Assembly: GCF_963678635.1 (NCBI RefSeq)
Contig: NC_087064.1
Coordinates: forward strand, 69,368,123 to 69,432,122
Reading direction: 5' to 3'
Source: Symsagittifera roscoffensis
Lineage: Eukaryota > Xenacoelomorpha > Acoela > Convolutidae
Length of the DNA stretch: 64,000 nucleotides
In this document: piece by piece, positions 12,307-24,139 of the stretch
How positions within the stretch are numbered: the stretch's first letter is position 1
How the letters are laid out: each line of letters opens with the position of its first letter
Made by a program: the position numbers and the translations under genes
Notes under the pieces: model-generated
Told to the model about the DNA's origin: nothing
What the model saw: only the letters and a program-made list of their open reading frames with translations
Database searches by the model: none

Positions 12307-14509
12307 TAATAAAAATCACAATCAAACTAATAATCAAATTAATTATTATAACAACCATCATAATAATATACTAATAATCATAACGATAATTAAAATAATC
12401 ATTATAAAAATCATAGTAAGAATAAGAATAAGAATAATCATTATAACAATCATAATCATAATAATATTCATAATAATAATTATGATAATGATAAAAATAA
12501 TGATAATTATAAAAATTAATCATATTGATCATAATAACAATCATAATCAAAATCATAATAAAATTAATATAATACTAATCATAAAAATCACAATAGTAAG
12601 AATAAGAATCATAATAATCATAATAATGGTAAAAATATAAAACGAATCATAATAATAACAATAGTAAGAATAAGAATCATATTAATCATAATCATAATCA
12701 TAATGAAAATAATAATAATGATTATAATAATGATAAAAACCATCATAACAATTAAAAAAATAATCATATTTGTAATAATAATAATCATAATAATCATACT
12801 AATAGTAATAATTTAATACTAATCATAAAAATAACAATAGTAAGAATAAGAATCATAATAATCATAATAATGGTAAAAATATAAAACTAATCATAATAAT
12901 AACAATAGTAAGAACAAGAATCATATTAGTCATAATCATAATCATTAGAAAATCATAATAATAATTTTAATAATGATAAAAACCATCATAACAATTAAAA
13001 AAATAATCATATATGTAATAATAATAATCATAATAATCATACTAATAGTAATAATGTAGTACTAATCATAATAATAACAATTGTAAGGATAAGAATCATA
13101 ATAATCATAATCATAATAAAAATCATATTATTAATCATAACCATAACAATAATCATAATAATAATTATAACATTGATAAAAATAATCATCATAAAAAAAA
13201 AATCTTTATCATAAAAATAATGATAATAATTATAATTATAATAATCGTAATAATATAATACTAATCATAATAATAATCATAATAACCATAATAATGATAA
13301 TAGTAATCATATTGATAATCTTGATAATACAAATAATAAGAATAAGAATATTAGGAATAAGAATAAAAATAAGCAAAATAATAATCATAATGGACATAAT
13401 AATCATAATAGTCATAATAATAATCACAACCATGCTAATAATCAATTTAATTATCATAACAAGAATCACAATAATATTATAATAATCATAATTGTAATCA
13501 TAATCATCATAATCATAATCATGATCATAATAAAACTAATCATAATCATAATCATAATAATAATCATGGTAATGATAATCATAATAATCAAAAGAATCAT
13601 AATAATCATAATAATCATAATCATAATCATAATAATAGTAAAAAGGAGAATAAGAATCATATTAGTCTTAATAATAATCAAAACAATATTCATAATGATG
13701 ATAAAAATAAACAAAATGATAAAAAAATTTCATATCAATAATCATAATAATCATAATAATCATAATAAAAGTAATAATTTAATACTAATCATAATAATAC
13801 AAATAGTAAGAATAAGAAGAATCATACTCATAATTTTATTTAAAATAATAATCACAATAATCATAATAATAATTAGATTAATGATTAAAAATAATCATAA
13901 TAATGAAACATAATCATCATCATAATAATAATCATTATAATAATCAAAATAATCATAATAATAGTAATAATGTAATACCAATCATCATAATAATCATAAT
14001 AATCATAATAAAAATCATAATAATTATAATACTAATCATTTTGATAATAAGAATCATAATAATCATAATCATAATATATAAAATAATCATTAAATAATAA
14101 TCATATTAATCATAATAATAATCATAAACAAAAATCTTAACAATAATAAAAATCATAATATTAATCATAATAATAATCAAAATAGTGAAATTAATCATAA
14201 TATTAATCATAACAATCATAATAATCGTAATAATTTAAATTAATCATAATAAAAACAATAGTAAGAATAAGAATCATAATAACCATAATCATATTAATAA
14301 CTTTATTAATAATAATAATCATAACAATAATCATAACAATAATTATAATAAGATAAAAAATAATGATAAAAAGGAAAAATAATCATAATCATAATAATAA
14401 TAATCAGAATAATAATAATCATAATAAAAATCATAATAATCATAATAATAGTAAAAATATAATACTAATCATAATAGTAATCATAAGGATAATACTAATC
14501 ATATTGATA
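12307..14509 (+). repeat. AAT/CAT array, second duplicated copy
   Basis: Same degenerate array as about 8298-10474, offset about 4008 at its start and 4035 at its right end, so it gained a few dozen bases of triplets after duplication. Confidence 0.95.
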
Positions 14510-14517
14510 ATAAGAAT

Positions 14518-14909
14518 CAGGGGCGGATTTAGGGGGGGGGGGGGCGGTGGGGCGGTCCCCCCTTTGATATCTTTTCAGAAATCCATTTTTGGCCGACCGA
14601 CCCTAAAATTTTTCTTAAGGCGCCTTTGGCGCCAATATATACTAACTTTGAGGGGGAGCGCGCGTCAAAAAAAAACGCGATGTTTTGTCAAAATTTTTCA
14701 AAAAGTGCCCAAAAACGGCTTTTTGGACTGTTTTTTCAAAAATCTGCCTGCGGCGCAGAAAATTTTGCCAAAATAGGGGTAAAACAGTGCTTTGGGAGAG
14801 CTCGAAAAATCAATTTGGTCAACCTAAAAAAAAAAAAGTCGTCAAAATTTTGGAAAAATTTTTGAAAATCCACTCCCCCCCCCTCGAGAAAACCCTAGAT
14901 CCGCCCCTG
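14518..14909 (+). mobile_element. hAT-like MITE, copy 2
   Basis: Same element as at 10483, with the same 8-bp duplication ATAAGAAT on both sides (14510-14517, 14910-14917) and the same flanking array. It is therefore a passenger of the segmental duplication, not a separate insertion. It differs by a few bases and by homopolymer length. Confidence 0.9.
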
Positions 14910-14917
14910 ATAAGAAT

Positions 14918-15165
14918 CATAATAATCATAATCAAAAATATAAAATAATATTAAATAATAATGATAATAATCATAATAATTATCATAAAAATAATCATAA
15001 TAATAATCCTAATAATCATAATACTAATAAAGATAATAATAAGACTCTTAATAATTATCATAATAATAATCATAATAATGATATTAATCATAATTATAAT
15101 TATAATCATAATAATAATAATAATCATAATCATAATAATAACCATAATAATAATAAGACCAAAAT
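14918..15165 (+). repeat. AAT/CAT array, right of MITE copy 2
   Basis: Counterpart of 10885-11132. Confidence 0.9.
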
Positions 15166-15244
15166 TGAGGGGCTGTATTTCAACTATCAGGACGCTATTT
15201 GGATTAACTGTGTTTGAAAACTGATAACTTGTCGTTCTTCCTAG

Positions 15245-15387
15245 GCTCCTGTTGCGAGTTCCAGACGAGTGTGTACAGATACGAAGGTCAAATGAGGGGC
15301 GTGTCTCCTGACGATTACTACGCACGAGTCATGCAGCTCTCACTGGACTCACCCGACAGCAGAACCAGAGATCTCAACTATGTTCAG
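15245..15387 (+). CDS. Exon A, copy 2
   Basis: 143 nt, identical by eye to copy 1, with the same acceptor and GTGAGA donor and the same phases (1 in, 0 out). Followed in order by M at 15859 and B at 16300. Confidence 0.75.
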
Positions 15388-15858
15388 GTGAGAGGAAATT
15401 GAAGGAAACAGGAAAAAAGTTGAAGGAAACAGGATAAATAGGAAAATTAGAATTGAAAGTAGGATAATTCCCAGGTCCATAGGATTCGTTTTACGTTTTC
15501 ACTGATTCGTTCAATGTTGGTATGTTTCAAGCGACTCGAAAACAACGAAATGAAAAATGATGACTTCAAATGCAGTATTAAAAATTATTTTAAGACTGGG
15601 TTAAAAATCCTTATTATTAAGCTATAATTGTACGCTTTGTAATGTTATCTCTTTAGAAGAAAGTTAAAGAAATATTGTGCCAGGCGCGACTTTGAGCTAA
15701 CCGTTTTAAACAGAACTTTTTGGAAAACTTGTTAGAGCACTTACTAGATGCATGTTAAATCTTTTTTGACTTTACATGGATTGTGGCCTGAAGATTTTAC
15801 AAAAAAAAACGTTTTTGTTTTTTTTCCACTAATCATTTTTTTACAATTTTTTTTTCAG

Positions 15859-15888
15859 AGCAGGGATGAAATTGAGGGGAGGAGGGAG
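15859..15888 (+). CDS. Candidate micro-exon M, copy 2
   Basis: Same 30 nt (SRDEIEGRRE), same polypyrimidine tract and GTATGC donor. Confidence 0.5.
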
Positions 15889-16299
15889 GTATGCCCTGTT
15901 GTCAGTTGTCAGTTATTTGATCCCCTAGCCACTTAGAGGTTCGACGGCGCTAACTATGTTCTAGGGCAACTAAAAGCGCCTTCGGTGCTAAAATATAAGG
16001 AGGATGGCCCTAAAATTGTTCTCAGGGCGACTAAAGAAGTCATTATGTACTAATTTTGAGGAGCGTCACAACCTCTCAAAAATTTTCAATAAAATCTATT
16101 AAATTTTTTAAAAGCCGGTTGGCCGTTATTTTTTTAAAACTCAATTCGGACCTTGAGAAGGATATGCAATCTCGTTCAAAGTTCCGTCGATGAAGAATAG
16201 AGATTCATAAGCTGAATTGTTTTAATATTGTAGAATCAATTCAAGTTTATAGCACTTTCCAGTAGGGATTGTTTCTTTTGAGCTTAGCTTACGTTTCAG

Positions 16300-16452
16300 G
16301 GGATGTTTGTGCGTGAAATATGCAAGAATGTCGTCACCATGATGGGATTTGGACCGGGCGAAATGGAAATGAAAGGAAGTATGGACCCGGATGCTGACTT
16401 TGTCATAATGAAGCGAAACAGAAGGAACCAATTTGAACTTATTATACTAGAT
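16300..16452 (+). pseudogene. Exon B, copy 2, splice donor replaced
   Basis: Encodes GMFVREICKNVVTMMGFG through FELIILD, identical to full-length B up to CTAGAT at 16452. There it meets 42 bases of filler (16453-16494) and then the polypyrimidine tract of the next 678-bp unit. The normal donor GATATAG/GTAGTA is gone. Unspliced read-through would add a tail rich in I, C and F and end at a stop 162 nt after 16452. Confidence 0.8.
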
Positions 16453-16536
16453 CAAATAATAATAATATGCTGTTTTTTTATTTGCCTCCCTGCTGTTTTT
16501 TTTCCACTAATCATTTTTTTACAATTTTTTTTTCAG

Positions 16537-16566
16537 AGCAGGGATGAAATTGAGGGGAGGAGGGAG
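16537..16566 (+). CDS. Candidate micro-exon M, copy 3
   Basis: Same 30 nt, inside the second 678-bp unit. No exon A precedes it in this unit. Confidence 0.45.
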
Positions 16567-16977
16567 GTATGCCCTGTTGTCAGTTGTCAGTTATTTGATC
16601 CCCTAGCCACTTAGAGGTTCGACGGCGCTAACTATGTTCTAGGGCAACTAAAAGCGCCTTCGGTGCTAAAATATAAGGAGGATGGCCCTAAAATTGTTCT
16701 CAGGGCGACTAAAGAAGTCATTATGTACTAATTTTGAGGAGCGTCACAACCTCTCAAAAATTTTCAATAAAATCTATTAAATTTTTTAAAAGCCGGTTGG
16801 CCGTTATTTTTTTAAAACTCAATTCGGACCTTGAGAAGGATATGCAATCTCGTTCAAAGTTCCGTCGATGAAGAATAGAGATTCATAAGCTGAATTGTTT
16901 TAATATTGTAGAATCAATTCAAGTTTATAGCACTTTCCAGTAGGGATTGTTTCTTTTGAGCTTAGCTTACGTTTCAG

Positions 16978-17130
16978 GGGATGTTTGTGCGTGAAATATG
17001 CAAGAATGTCGTCACCATGATGGGATTTGGACCGGGCGAAATGGAAATGAAAGGAAGTATGGACCCGGATGCTGACTTTGTCATAATGAAGCGAAACAGA
17101 AGGAACCAATTTGAACTTATTATACTAGAT
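16978..17130 (+). pseudogene. Exon B, copy 3, splice donor replaced
   Basis: Same as copy 2: a full match to B up to CTAGAT, then the 42-base filler in place of the donor. Confidence 0.8.
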
Positions 17131-17214
17131 CAAATAATAATAATATGCTGTTTTTTTATTTGCCTCCCTGCTGTTTTTTTTCCACTAATCATTTTTTTAC
17201 AATTTTTTTTTCAG

Positions 17215-17244
17215 AGCAGGGATGAAATTGAGGGGAGGAGGGAG
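17215..17244 (+). CDS. Candidate micro-exon M, copy 4
   Basis: Same 30 nt with intact splice signals, in the third 678-bp unit. Confidence 0.45.
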
Positions 17245-17655
17245 GTATGCCCTGTTGTCAGTTGTCAGTTATTTGATCCCCTAGCCACTTAGAGGTTCGA
17301 CGGCGCTAACTATGTTCTAGGGCAACTAAAAGCGCCTTCGGTGCTAAAATATAAGGAGGATGGCCCTAAAATTGTTCTCAGGGCGACTAAAGAAGTCATT
17401 ATGTACTAATTTTGAGGAGCGTCACAACCTCTCAAAAATTTTCAATAAAATCTATTAAATTTTTTAAAAGCCGTTTGGCCGTTATTTTTTTAAAACTCAA
17501 TTCGGACCTTGAGAAGGATATGCAATCTCGTTCAAAGTTCCGTCGATGAAGAATAGAGATTCATAAGCTGAATTGTTTTAATATTGTAGAATCAATTCAA
17601 GTTTATAGCACTTTCCAGTAGGGATTGTTTCTTTTGAGCTTAGCTTACGTTTCAG

Positions 17656-17815
17656 GGGATGTTTGTGCGTGAAATATGCAAGAATGTCGTCACCATGATG
17701 GGATTTGGACCGGGCGAAATGGAAATGAAAGGAAGTATGGACCCGGATGCTGACTTTGTCATAATGAAGCGAAACAGAAGGAACCAATTTGAACTTATTA
17801 TACTAGATGATATAG
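17656..17815 (+). CDS. Exon B, copy 4, intact
   Basis: 160 nt after TTACGTTTCAG, encoding GMFVREICKNVVTMMGFG, MKGSMDPDADFVIMKRNRR and NQFELIILDDI, with donor GATATAG/GTAGTA. It enters in phase 0 and leaves in phase 1. With A and M it makes a 333-nt block that begins and ends in phase 1. The peptide is soluble-looking, mixed charged and hydrophobic, with no membrane segment. I do not recognise the family. It could be part of a larger intracellular domain whose other exons lie outside the window. Confidence 0.75.
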
Positions 17816-17849
17816 GTAGTATTATTCATTCCAATACGCAAATATTGAA

Positions 17850-18310
17850 CCAAATACGCAACGTTTTTTTGTCAAAACTTTCCAAAAAGGGTCTAAAAAC
17901 GTATTTTCTGGCCTCTTTTTTTTTTTTAAAAAATGTGCCTGCAGCGCAGAAAATTTTGCCAAAACAGTGTCATTATAATATAATGAAAGAGCTCGAAAAA
18001 ATTAGTTAACAATCCATAAAATTCGGGAAAATCTCTGTGGTACCAAGAAAAGATTTTCCACCACGACAAAAAAAACTAACTCAAAGTTTAAGCATTTACA
18101 AATAATTTAACTTGAAATGAGCTTCCCCGAAAAACTCACAGTCTTTTCAGCAGATATATTGGATCCATACAGAAAATTTTTTGAAATATTTGACTCAAGA
18201 AATTGCGTTTTTTCGTCGCACGCTCCCCTTCAAAGTGAGTATATACTAGCGCCAAAGACGGCTTTAGAAAAACTTTAGGGTTAGTCGGTCGAAAATGGGC
18301 GTCTTAAATT
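17850..18310 (+). mobile_element. Diverged relic of the hAT-like MITE
   Basis: Fragments AATGTGCCTGCAGCGCAGAA, GAAAGAGCTCGAAAAA, CGTCGCACGCTCCCCTTCAA and GCGCCAAAGACGGC match the interior of the 394-bp MITE, partly rearranged and without terminal repeats. It lies in the intron downstream of B. Confidence 0.6.
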
Positions 18311-18519
18311 AATATAACAAAGGTAACTAAAGATAACTCGTGTAAAACGCAAAAGTAAAGTGCTGCCCAATTCTTATCATCTTTCTAGAAACAAGTTGAG
18401 TTTCATCCAAAACTTGTCTCTCAATTTAATATCATTTTGTAGCAACTTTTTTCACTGGTTGCATAGGAAAAAGAAAGATGATGAAATGAAATAAAAATTT
18501 TTGAATACCGATGCGGAGG

Positions 18520-19480
18520 TTTGCCACGGGTCCGAGGCCTGCGTCTTAAGAACAGTACTTGTAAGACGCGCCGCAGTCCGTTTTGAAGCAGAATTTTGCG
18601 GTCGCGCCGTCAGTCTTTTCTTAAGTCGTGCCACTTAAATTTTTCTTGGGCCGCGCTGTCAGCCTTTTCGTAAGTCGCACCAACAGTTTTCCTTGAATCA
18701 CGCCGTCAGTCTTTTCTTAAGTCGCACATACAATAAGATTTGAGGGGCATGACTTAAGAAAAGACTAAAGCGCCGCGACTTCAAAAAGATTGGGGGCTCC
18801 ACATAACGAAAGACTTTTGGCGACACATACGAACAGACTGACGGCGCGACTTATGAAAAGACTGAGTCCACGGCTCAAGAAAAGACTGACGGGCGTTTTT
18901 TTAAAACATTGACGGCGCGACTTACCAAAAGACTGAAAGCGTGACTTAAGAAAAGACTGAGGGCGCGACTAAAATAGAAACTGACAGGCGACTTTTAAAA
19001 AGACTGACGACGTGACTTACCAAAAGACTGAAGGAGTGACTAAAGAAAAGACTGAAAGCGCGTCTTACGAAAAACTAGACGGCGCGACTTAAAAAAAGAC
19101 TGGCTTATGCGGCGCGACTTAAAAAAAGACTGAGGGAGCTACTTGAATAAAAACTGACAGGCGACTTTTTAAAAGAATGACGGCGCAACTTATGACCAAC
19201 ATACTGAAGGCGTGACTAAAGAAAAGAGTGAAAAAGCCCTTACAAAATAATTGACGACTCGACTTGTAAAAGAATGATGGTGCAAACTAAGAAAAGACTT
19301 AGGCGGCTCGACATAAGAAAAGACTGAGGGCGCGACTTATGATTAGAGTGATGGCGCGACTTACAAAAAGACTGACGGCGCGACCTTAAAAAACACTGAT
19401 GGTGCGCCTTTAGAAAAACTTTTAGCAGCGCGACTCAAGAAAAGACTGATGGTGCGAATCAAGAAAAAAATTTTGTTTGC
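18520..19480. repeat. About 24-bp minisatellite that switches strand, copy 1
   Basis: Degenerate units around AAAAGACTGACGGCGCGACT. Left of about 18735 the units read in the opposite sense (GTCAGTCTTTTCTTAAGTCG); right of it they read forward for about 30 units. The array is therefore an imperfect inverted repeat. CpG-rich units stand out in AT-rich DNA. Open frames across it are artefacts. Confidence 0.85.
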
Positions 19481-19780
19481 TTGCTCAGTCGCGCAGGTCG
19501 TAGCGCTATATCCGAGCTGCGTTGGTTCGTAATTGGCAAATTTTAGTCAAAACGGTTGCCCGGGGTGTACCGCTCAAACCAATTAGGTATTGAGGTGGTC
19601 CTGGTTGCCATTTGTTTTTTTTATAACCATCACTAACTTTCGTCTATGTACACATTAATATGAGATTCGAAGAATGTTTTTCCCCTGGTCAAATGAGCAT
19701 CAGTTTCATGATGTAACGAGATGCCTCGCAAAGTTCAGAAATCAGACCAAATATGTTTGACATCAGCTGATAAATCAGAA
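19481..19780 (+). repeat. Unique spacer ending at duplication junction
   Basis: Non-coding. Its right part (GATGTAACGAGATGCCTC and CAAATATGTTTGACATCAGC) resembles the interior of the 200-bp MITE family seen at 32287. Homology with the second copy (25,000-25,230) breaks at about 19780, where array sequence matching 13345 on begins. This is the junction of the 6.4-kb duplication. Confidence 0.75.
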
Positions 19781-20943
19781 TATTAGGAATAAGAATAAAA
19801 ATAAGCAAAATAATAATCATAATGGACATAATAATCATAATAGTCATAATAATAATCACAACCATGCTAATAATCAATTTAATTATCATAACAAGAATCA
19901 CAATAATATTATAATAATCATAATTATAATCATAATCATCATAATCATAATCATGATCATAATAAAACTAATCATAATCATAATCATAATAATAATCATG
20001 GTAATGATAATCATAATAATCAAAAGAATCATAATAATCATTATAATCATAATCATAATCATAATAATAGTAAGAAGGAGAATAAGAATCATATTAGTCT
20101 TAATATTAATCAAAACAATATTCATAATGATGATAAAAATAAACAAAATGATAAAAAAAATTCATATCAATAATCATAATAATCATAATAATCATAATAA
20201 AAGTAATAATTTAATACTAATCATAATAATACAAATAGTAAGAATAAGAAGAATCATAATCATAATTTAATTTAAAATAATAATCACAATAATCATAATA
20301 ATAATTAGATTAATGATTAAAAATAATCATAATAATGAAACATAATCATCATCATAATAATAATCATTATAATAATCATAATAATCATAATAATAGTAAT
20401 AATGTAATACCAATCATCATAATAATCATAATAATCATAATAAAAATCATAAAAATTATAATACTAATCATTTTGATAATAAGAATCATAATAATCATAA
20501 TCATAATATATAAAATAATCATTAAATAATAATCATGTTAATCATAATAATAATCATAAACAAAAATCTTAACAATAATAAAAATCATAATAATAATCAT
20601 AATAATAATCAAAATAGTGAAATTAATCATAATATTAATCATAACAATCATAATAATTGTAATAATTTAAATTAATCATAATAAAAACAATAGTAAGAAT
20701 AAGAATCATAATAACCATAATCATATTAATAACTTTATTAATAATAATAATCATAACAATAATCATAACAATAATTATAATAAGATAAAAAATAATGATA
20801 AAAAAAGGAAAAATAATCATAATCATAATAATAATAATCAGAATAATAATAATAATAATAAAAATCACAATAATCATAATAATAGTAAAAATATAATACT
20901 AATCATAATAGTAATCATAAGGATAATACTAATCATATTGATA
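19781..20943 (+). repeat. AAT/CAT array, third duplicated copy
   Basis: Matches about 13345-14509 with few differences (offset 6432-6453). Confidence 0.95.
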
Positions 20944-20951
20944 ATAAGAAT

Positions 20952-21344
20952 CAGGGGCGGATTTAGGGGGGGGGGGCGGTGGGGCGGTCCCCCCTTTGAT
21001 ACTTTTTCAGAAATCCATTTTTGGCCGACCGACCCTAAAATTTTTCTTAAGGCGCCTTTGGCGCCAATATATACTAACTTTGAGGGGGAGCGCGCGTCAA
21101 AAAAAAACGCGATGTTTTGTCAAAATTTTTCAAAAAGTGCCCAAAAACGGCTTTTTTGACTGTTTTTTCAAAAATCTGCCTGCGGCGCAGAAAATTTTGC
21201 CAAAATAGGGGTAAAACAGTGCTTTGGGAGAGCTCGAAAAATCAATTTGGTCAACCTAAAAAAAAAAAGGTCGTCAAAATTTTGGAAAAATTTTTGAAAA
21301 TCCACTCCCCCCCCCCCCTCGAGAAAACCCTAGATCCGCCCCTG
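20952..21344 (+). mobile_element. hAT-like MITE, copy 3
   Basis: 393 bp, with the same TIRs and the same ATAAGAAT duplication at 20944-20951 and 21345-21352. Carried by the higher-order duplication. Confidence 0.9.
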
Positions 21345-21352
21345 ATAAGAAT

Positions 21353-21595
21353 CATAAAAATCATAATCAAAAATATAAAATAATATTAAATAATAATGAT
21401 AATAATCATAATAATAATCATAAAAATAATCATAATAATAATCCTAATAATCATAATACTAATAAAGATAATAATAAGACTCTTAATAATTATCATAATA
21501 ATAATCATAATAATGATATTAATCATAATAATAATCATAATCATAATAATCATAATAATCATAATCATAATAATAACCATAATAATAATAAGACC
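21353..21595 (+). repeat. AAT/CAT array, right of MITE copy 3
   Basis: Counterpart of 10885-11132 and 14918-15165. Confidence 0.9.
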
Positions 21596-21679
21596 AAAAT
21601 TGAGGGGCTGTATTTCAACTATCAGGACGCTATTTGGATTAACTGTGTTTGAAAACTGATAACTTGTCGTTCTTCCTAG

Positions 21680-21822
21680 GCTCCTGTTGCGAGTTCCAGA
21701 CGAGTGTGTACAGATACGAAGGTCAAATGAGGGGCGTGTCTCCTGACGATTACTACGCACGAGTCATGCAGCTCTCACTGGACTCACCCGACAGCAGAAC
21801 CAGAGATCTCAACTATGTTCAG
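21680..21822 (+). CDS. Exon A, copy 3
   Basis: 143 nt, identical by eye to the other A copies, with intact splice signals. With M at 22295 and B at 22736 it forms the only block whose A, M and B all keep both splice sites with nothing inserted between them. Confidence 0.75.
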
Positions 21823-22294
21823 GTGAGAGGAAATTGAAGGAAACAGGAAAAAAGTTGAAGGAAACAGGATAAATAGGAAAATTAGAATTGAAAGTAGGAT
21901 AATTCCCAGGTCCATAGGATTCGTTTTACGTTTTCACTGATTCGTTCAATGTTGGTATGTTTCAAGCGACTCGAAAACAACGAAATGAAAAATGATGACT
22001 TCAAATGCAGTATTAAAAATTATTTTAAGACTGGATTAAAAATCCTTATTATTAAGCTATAATTGTACGCTTTGTAATGTTATATCTTTAGAAGAAAGTT
22101 AAAGAAATATTGTGCCAGGCGCGACTTTGAGCTAACCGTTTTAAACAGAACTTTTTGGAAAACTTGTTAGAGCACTTACTAGATGCATGTTAAATCTTTT
22201 TTGACTTTACATGGATTGTGGCCTGAAGATTTTACAAAAAAAAAACGTTTTTGTTTTTTTTCCACTAATCATTTTTTTACAATTTTTTTTTCAG

Positions 22295-22324
22295 AGCAGG
22301 GATGAAATTGAGGGGAGGAGGGAG
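22295..22324 (+). CDS. Candidate micro-exon M, copy 5
   Basis: Same 30 nt and splice signals as the other copies. Confidence 0.5.
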
Positions 22325-22735
22325 GTATGCCCTGTTGTCAGTTGTCAGTTATTTGATCCCCTAGCCACTTAGAGGTTCGACGGCGCTAACTATGTTCTAG
22401 GGCAACTAAAAGCGCCTTCGGTGCTAAAATATAAGGAGGATGGCCCTAAAATTGTTCTCAGGGCGACTAAAGAAGTCATTATGTACTAATTTTGAGGAGC
22501 GTCACAACCTCTCAAAAATTTTCAATAAAATTTACTAAATTTTTTAAAAGCCGGTTGGCCGTTATTTTTTTAAAACTCAGTTCGGACCTTGAGAAGGATA
22601 TGCAATCTCGTTCAAAGTTCCGTCGATGAAGAATAGAGATTCATAAGCTGAATTGTTTTGATATTGTAGAATCAATTCAAGTTTATAGCACTTTCCAGTA
22701 GGGATTGTTTCTTTTGAGCTTAGCTTACGTTTCAG

Positions 22736-22895
22736 GGGATGTTTGTGCGTGAAATATGCAAGAATGTCGTCACCATGATGGGATTTGGACCGGGCGAAAT
22801 GGAAATGAAAGGAAGTATGGACCCGGATGCTGACTTTGTCATAATGAAGCGAAACAGAAGGAACCAATTTGAACTTATTATACTAGATGATATAG
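22736..22895 (+). CDS. Exon B, copy 5, intact
   Basis: 160 nt, same peptide as copy 4, with donor GATATAG/GTAGTA. Only one 678-bp unit is present here, unlike the first half of the 6.4-kb duplication. Confidence 0.75.
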
Positions 22896-22929
22896 GTAGT
22901 ATTATTCATTCCAATACGCAAATATTGAA

Positions 22930-23400
22930 CCAAATACGCAACGTTTTTTTGTCAAAACTTTCCAAAAAGGGTCTAAAAATGTATTTTCTGGCCTCTTTTT
23001 TTTTCAAAAAAAATGTGCCTGCAGCGCAGAAAATTTTGCCAAAACAGTGTCATTATAATATAATGAAAGAGCTCGAAAAAATCAGTTAATAATCCAAAAA
23101 AATCGGTAAAACCTCTGTGGTACCTAGAAAAGATTTTCCACCACGACAAAAAGAACTAACTCAAAGTTTAAGCATTTACAAATAATGTAACTTGAAATGA
23201 GCTTCCCCGAAAAACTCACAGTCTTTTCAGCAGATATATTGGATCCATACAGAAAATTTTTTGAAATATTTGACTAAAGAAATTGCGTTTTTTCGTCGCA
23301 CGCTCCCCTTCAAAGTAAGTATATACTAGCGCCAAAGACGGCTTTATAAAAACTTTAGGGTTAGTCGTCGAAAATGGGTGTCTTAAATTAATATACCAAA
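22930..23400 (+). mobile_element. Second copy of the diverged MITE relic
   Basis: Counterpart of 17850-18310 with scattered substitutions. Confidence 0.55.
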
Positions 23401-23938
23401 GGTGGAACCTTCAATTGGTGACGGTGTCTAATCCCTGCAGAGAAGCGTCCCCTCCCCTCCCCCCCCCCCCCCCTAAGTTAACTATCCCATCCCTGTGGTA
23501 CCTAGAAAAGATTTTCCACCACTAAAAAAAGAACTAACTCAAAGTTTAAGCATTTACAAATAGTGTAACTTGAAATGAGCTTCCCCCTCTTTTTGCTTTG
23601 TGAGGGGTGGGGGTGTTAGTTAACAAGCTTCGATCTATTTAAACGTTAATGGACTAAATTAAAGGGTAAAAGGCAGTCATTTTTTTCAGTGTAGAGTACA
23701 ACTTGATAACTTGATTTGGGATAAAAATTGAGTATTGTTTAGAATATGCAGCTCCGTTCGGTTGGTTCAAGGACAATTTCATTTGTCCCACTCATCCGTG
23801 GCTGTGCAAATCAGAATCAACAACCACTTGGCAGCGGCAACAATTAATCAGAAGCCACTCAATTGAAAATTTTGAAGATTAGATTGACAAAAACTTCGAA
23901 TGAGTTTCGTTTTCTTCGGCGTCATCTTAAAATGAACC
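23401..23938 (+). repeat. About 540 bp absent from the first duplicate
   Basis: Present here and missing at the equivalent site near 18322. It contains a C-homopolymer (about 23458-23473) and, at 23491-23586, a second copy of about 95 bases at 23113-23208 (CTGTGGTACCTAGAAAAGAT). I see no coding sequence. Confidence 0.75.
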
Positions 23939-24139
23939 TAAAGATAACTCGTGTAAAACGCAAAAGTAAAGTGCTGCCCAATTCTTATCATCTTTCTTGA
24001 AACAAGTTGAGTTTCATCCAAAACTTGTCTCTCAATTTAATACCATTTTGTAGCAACTTTTTTCACTGGTTGCATAGGAAAAAGAAAGATGATGAAGAGA
24101 AATAAAAAATTTTGAATACCGATGCGGGGGTTTGTCACG

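Larger units (their letters stand above)
15817..17850 (+). repeat. 678-bp tandem triplication carrying M and B
   Basis: Three head-to-tail units offset by 678 bases, each running from the T-rich tract through M, intron and B. The first two end in the same 42-base filler (from 16453 and 17131). The third runs on into the true B donor and downstream intron. The identical filler in both joins means one join arose first and was then copied, as unequal crossing-over would do. Confidence 0.9.

Noticed and set aside
18520-19480. CRISPR-like array
   Set aside because: Units are degenerate, have no unique spacers of fixed length, reverse strand midway and lie in an animal genome. It is a minisatellite.
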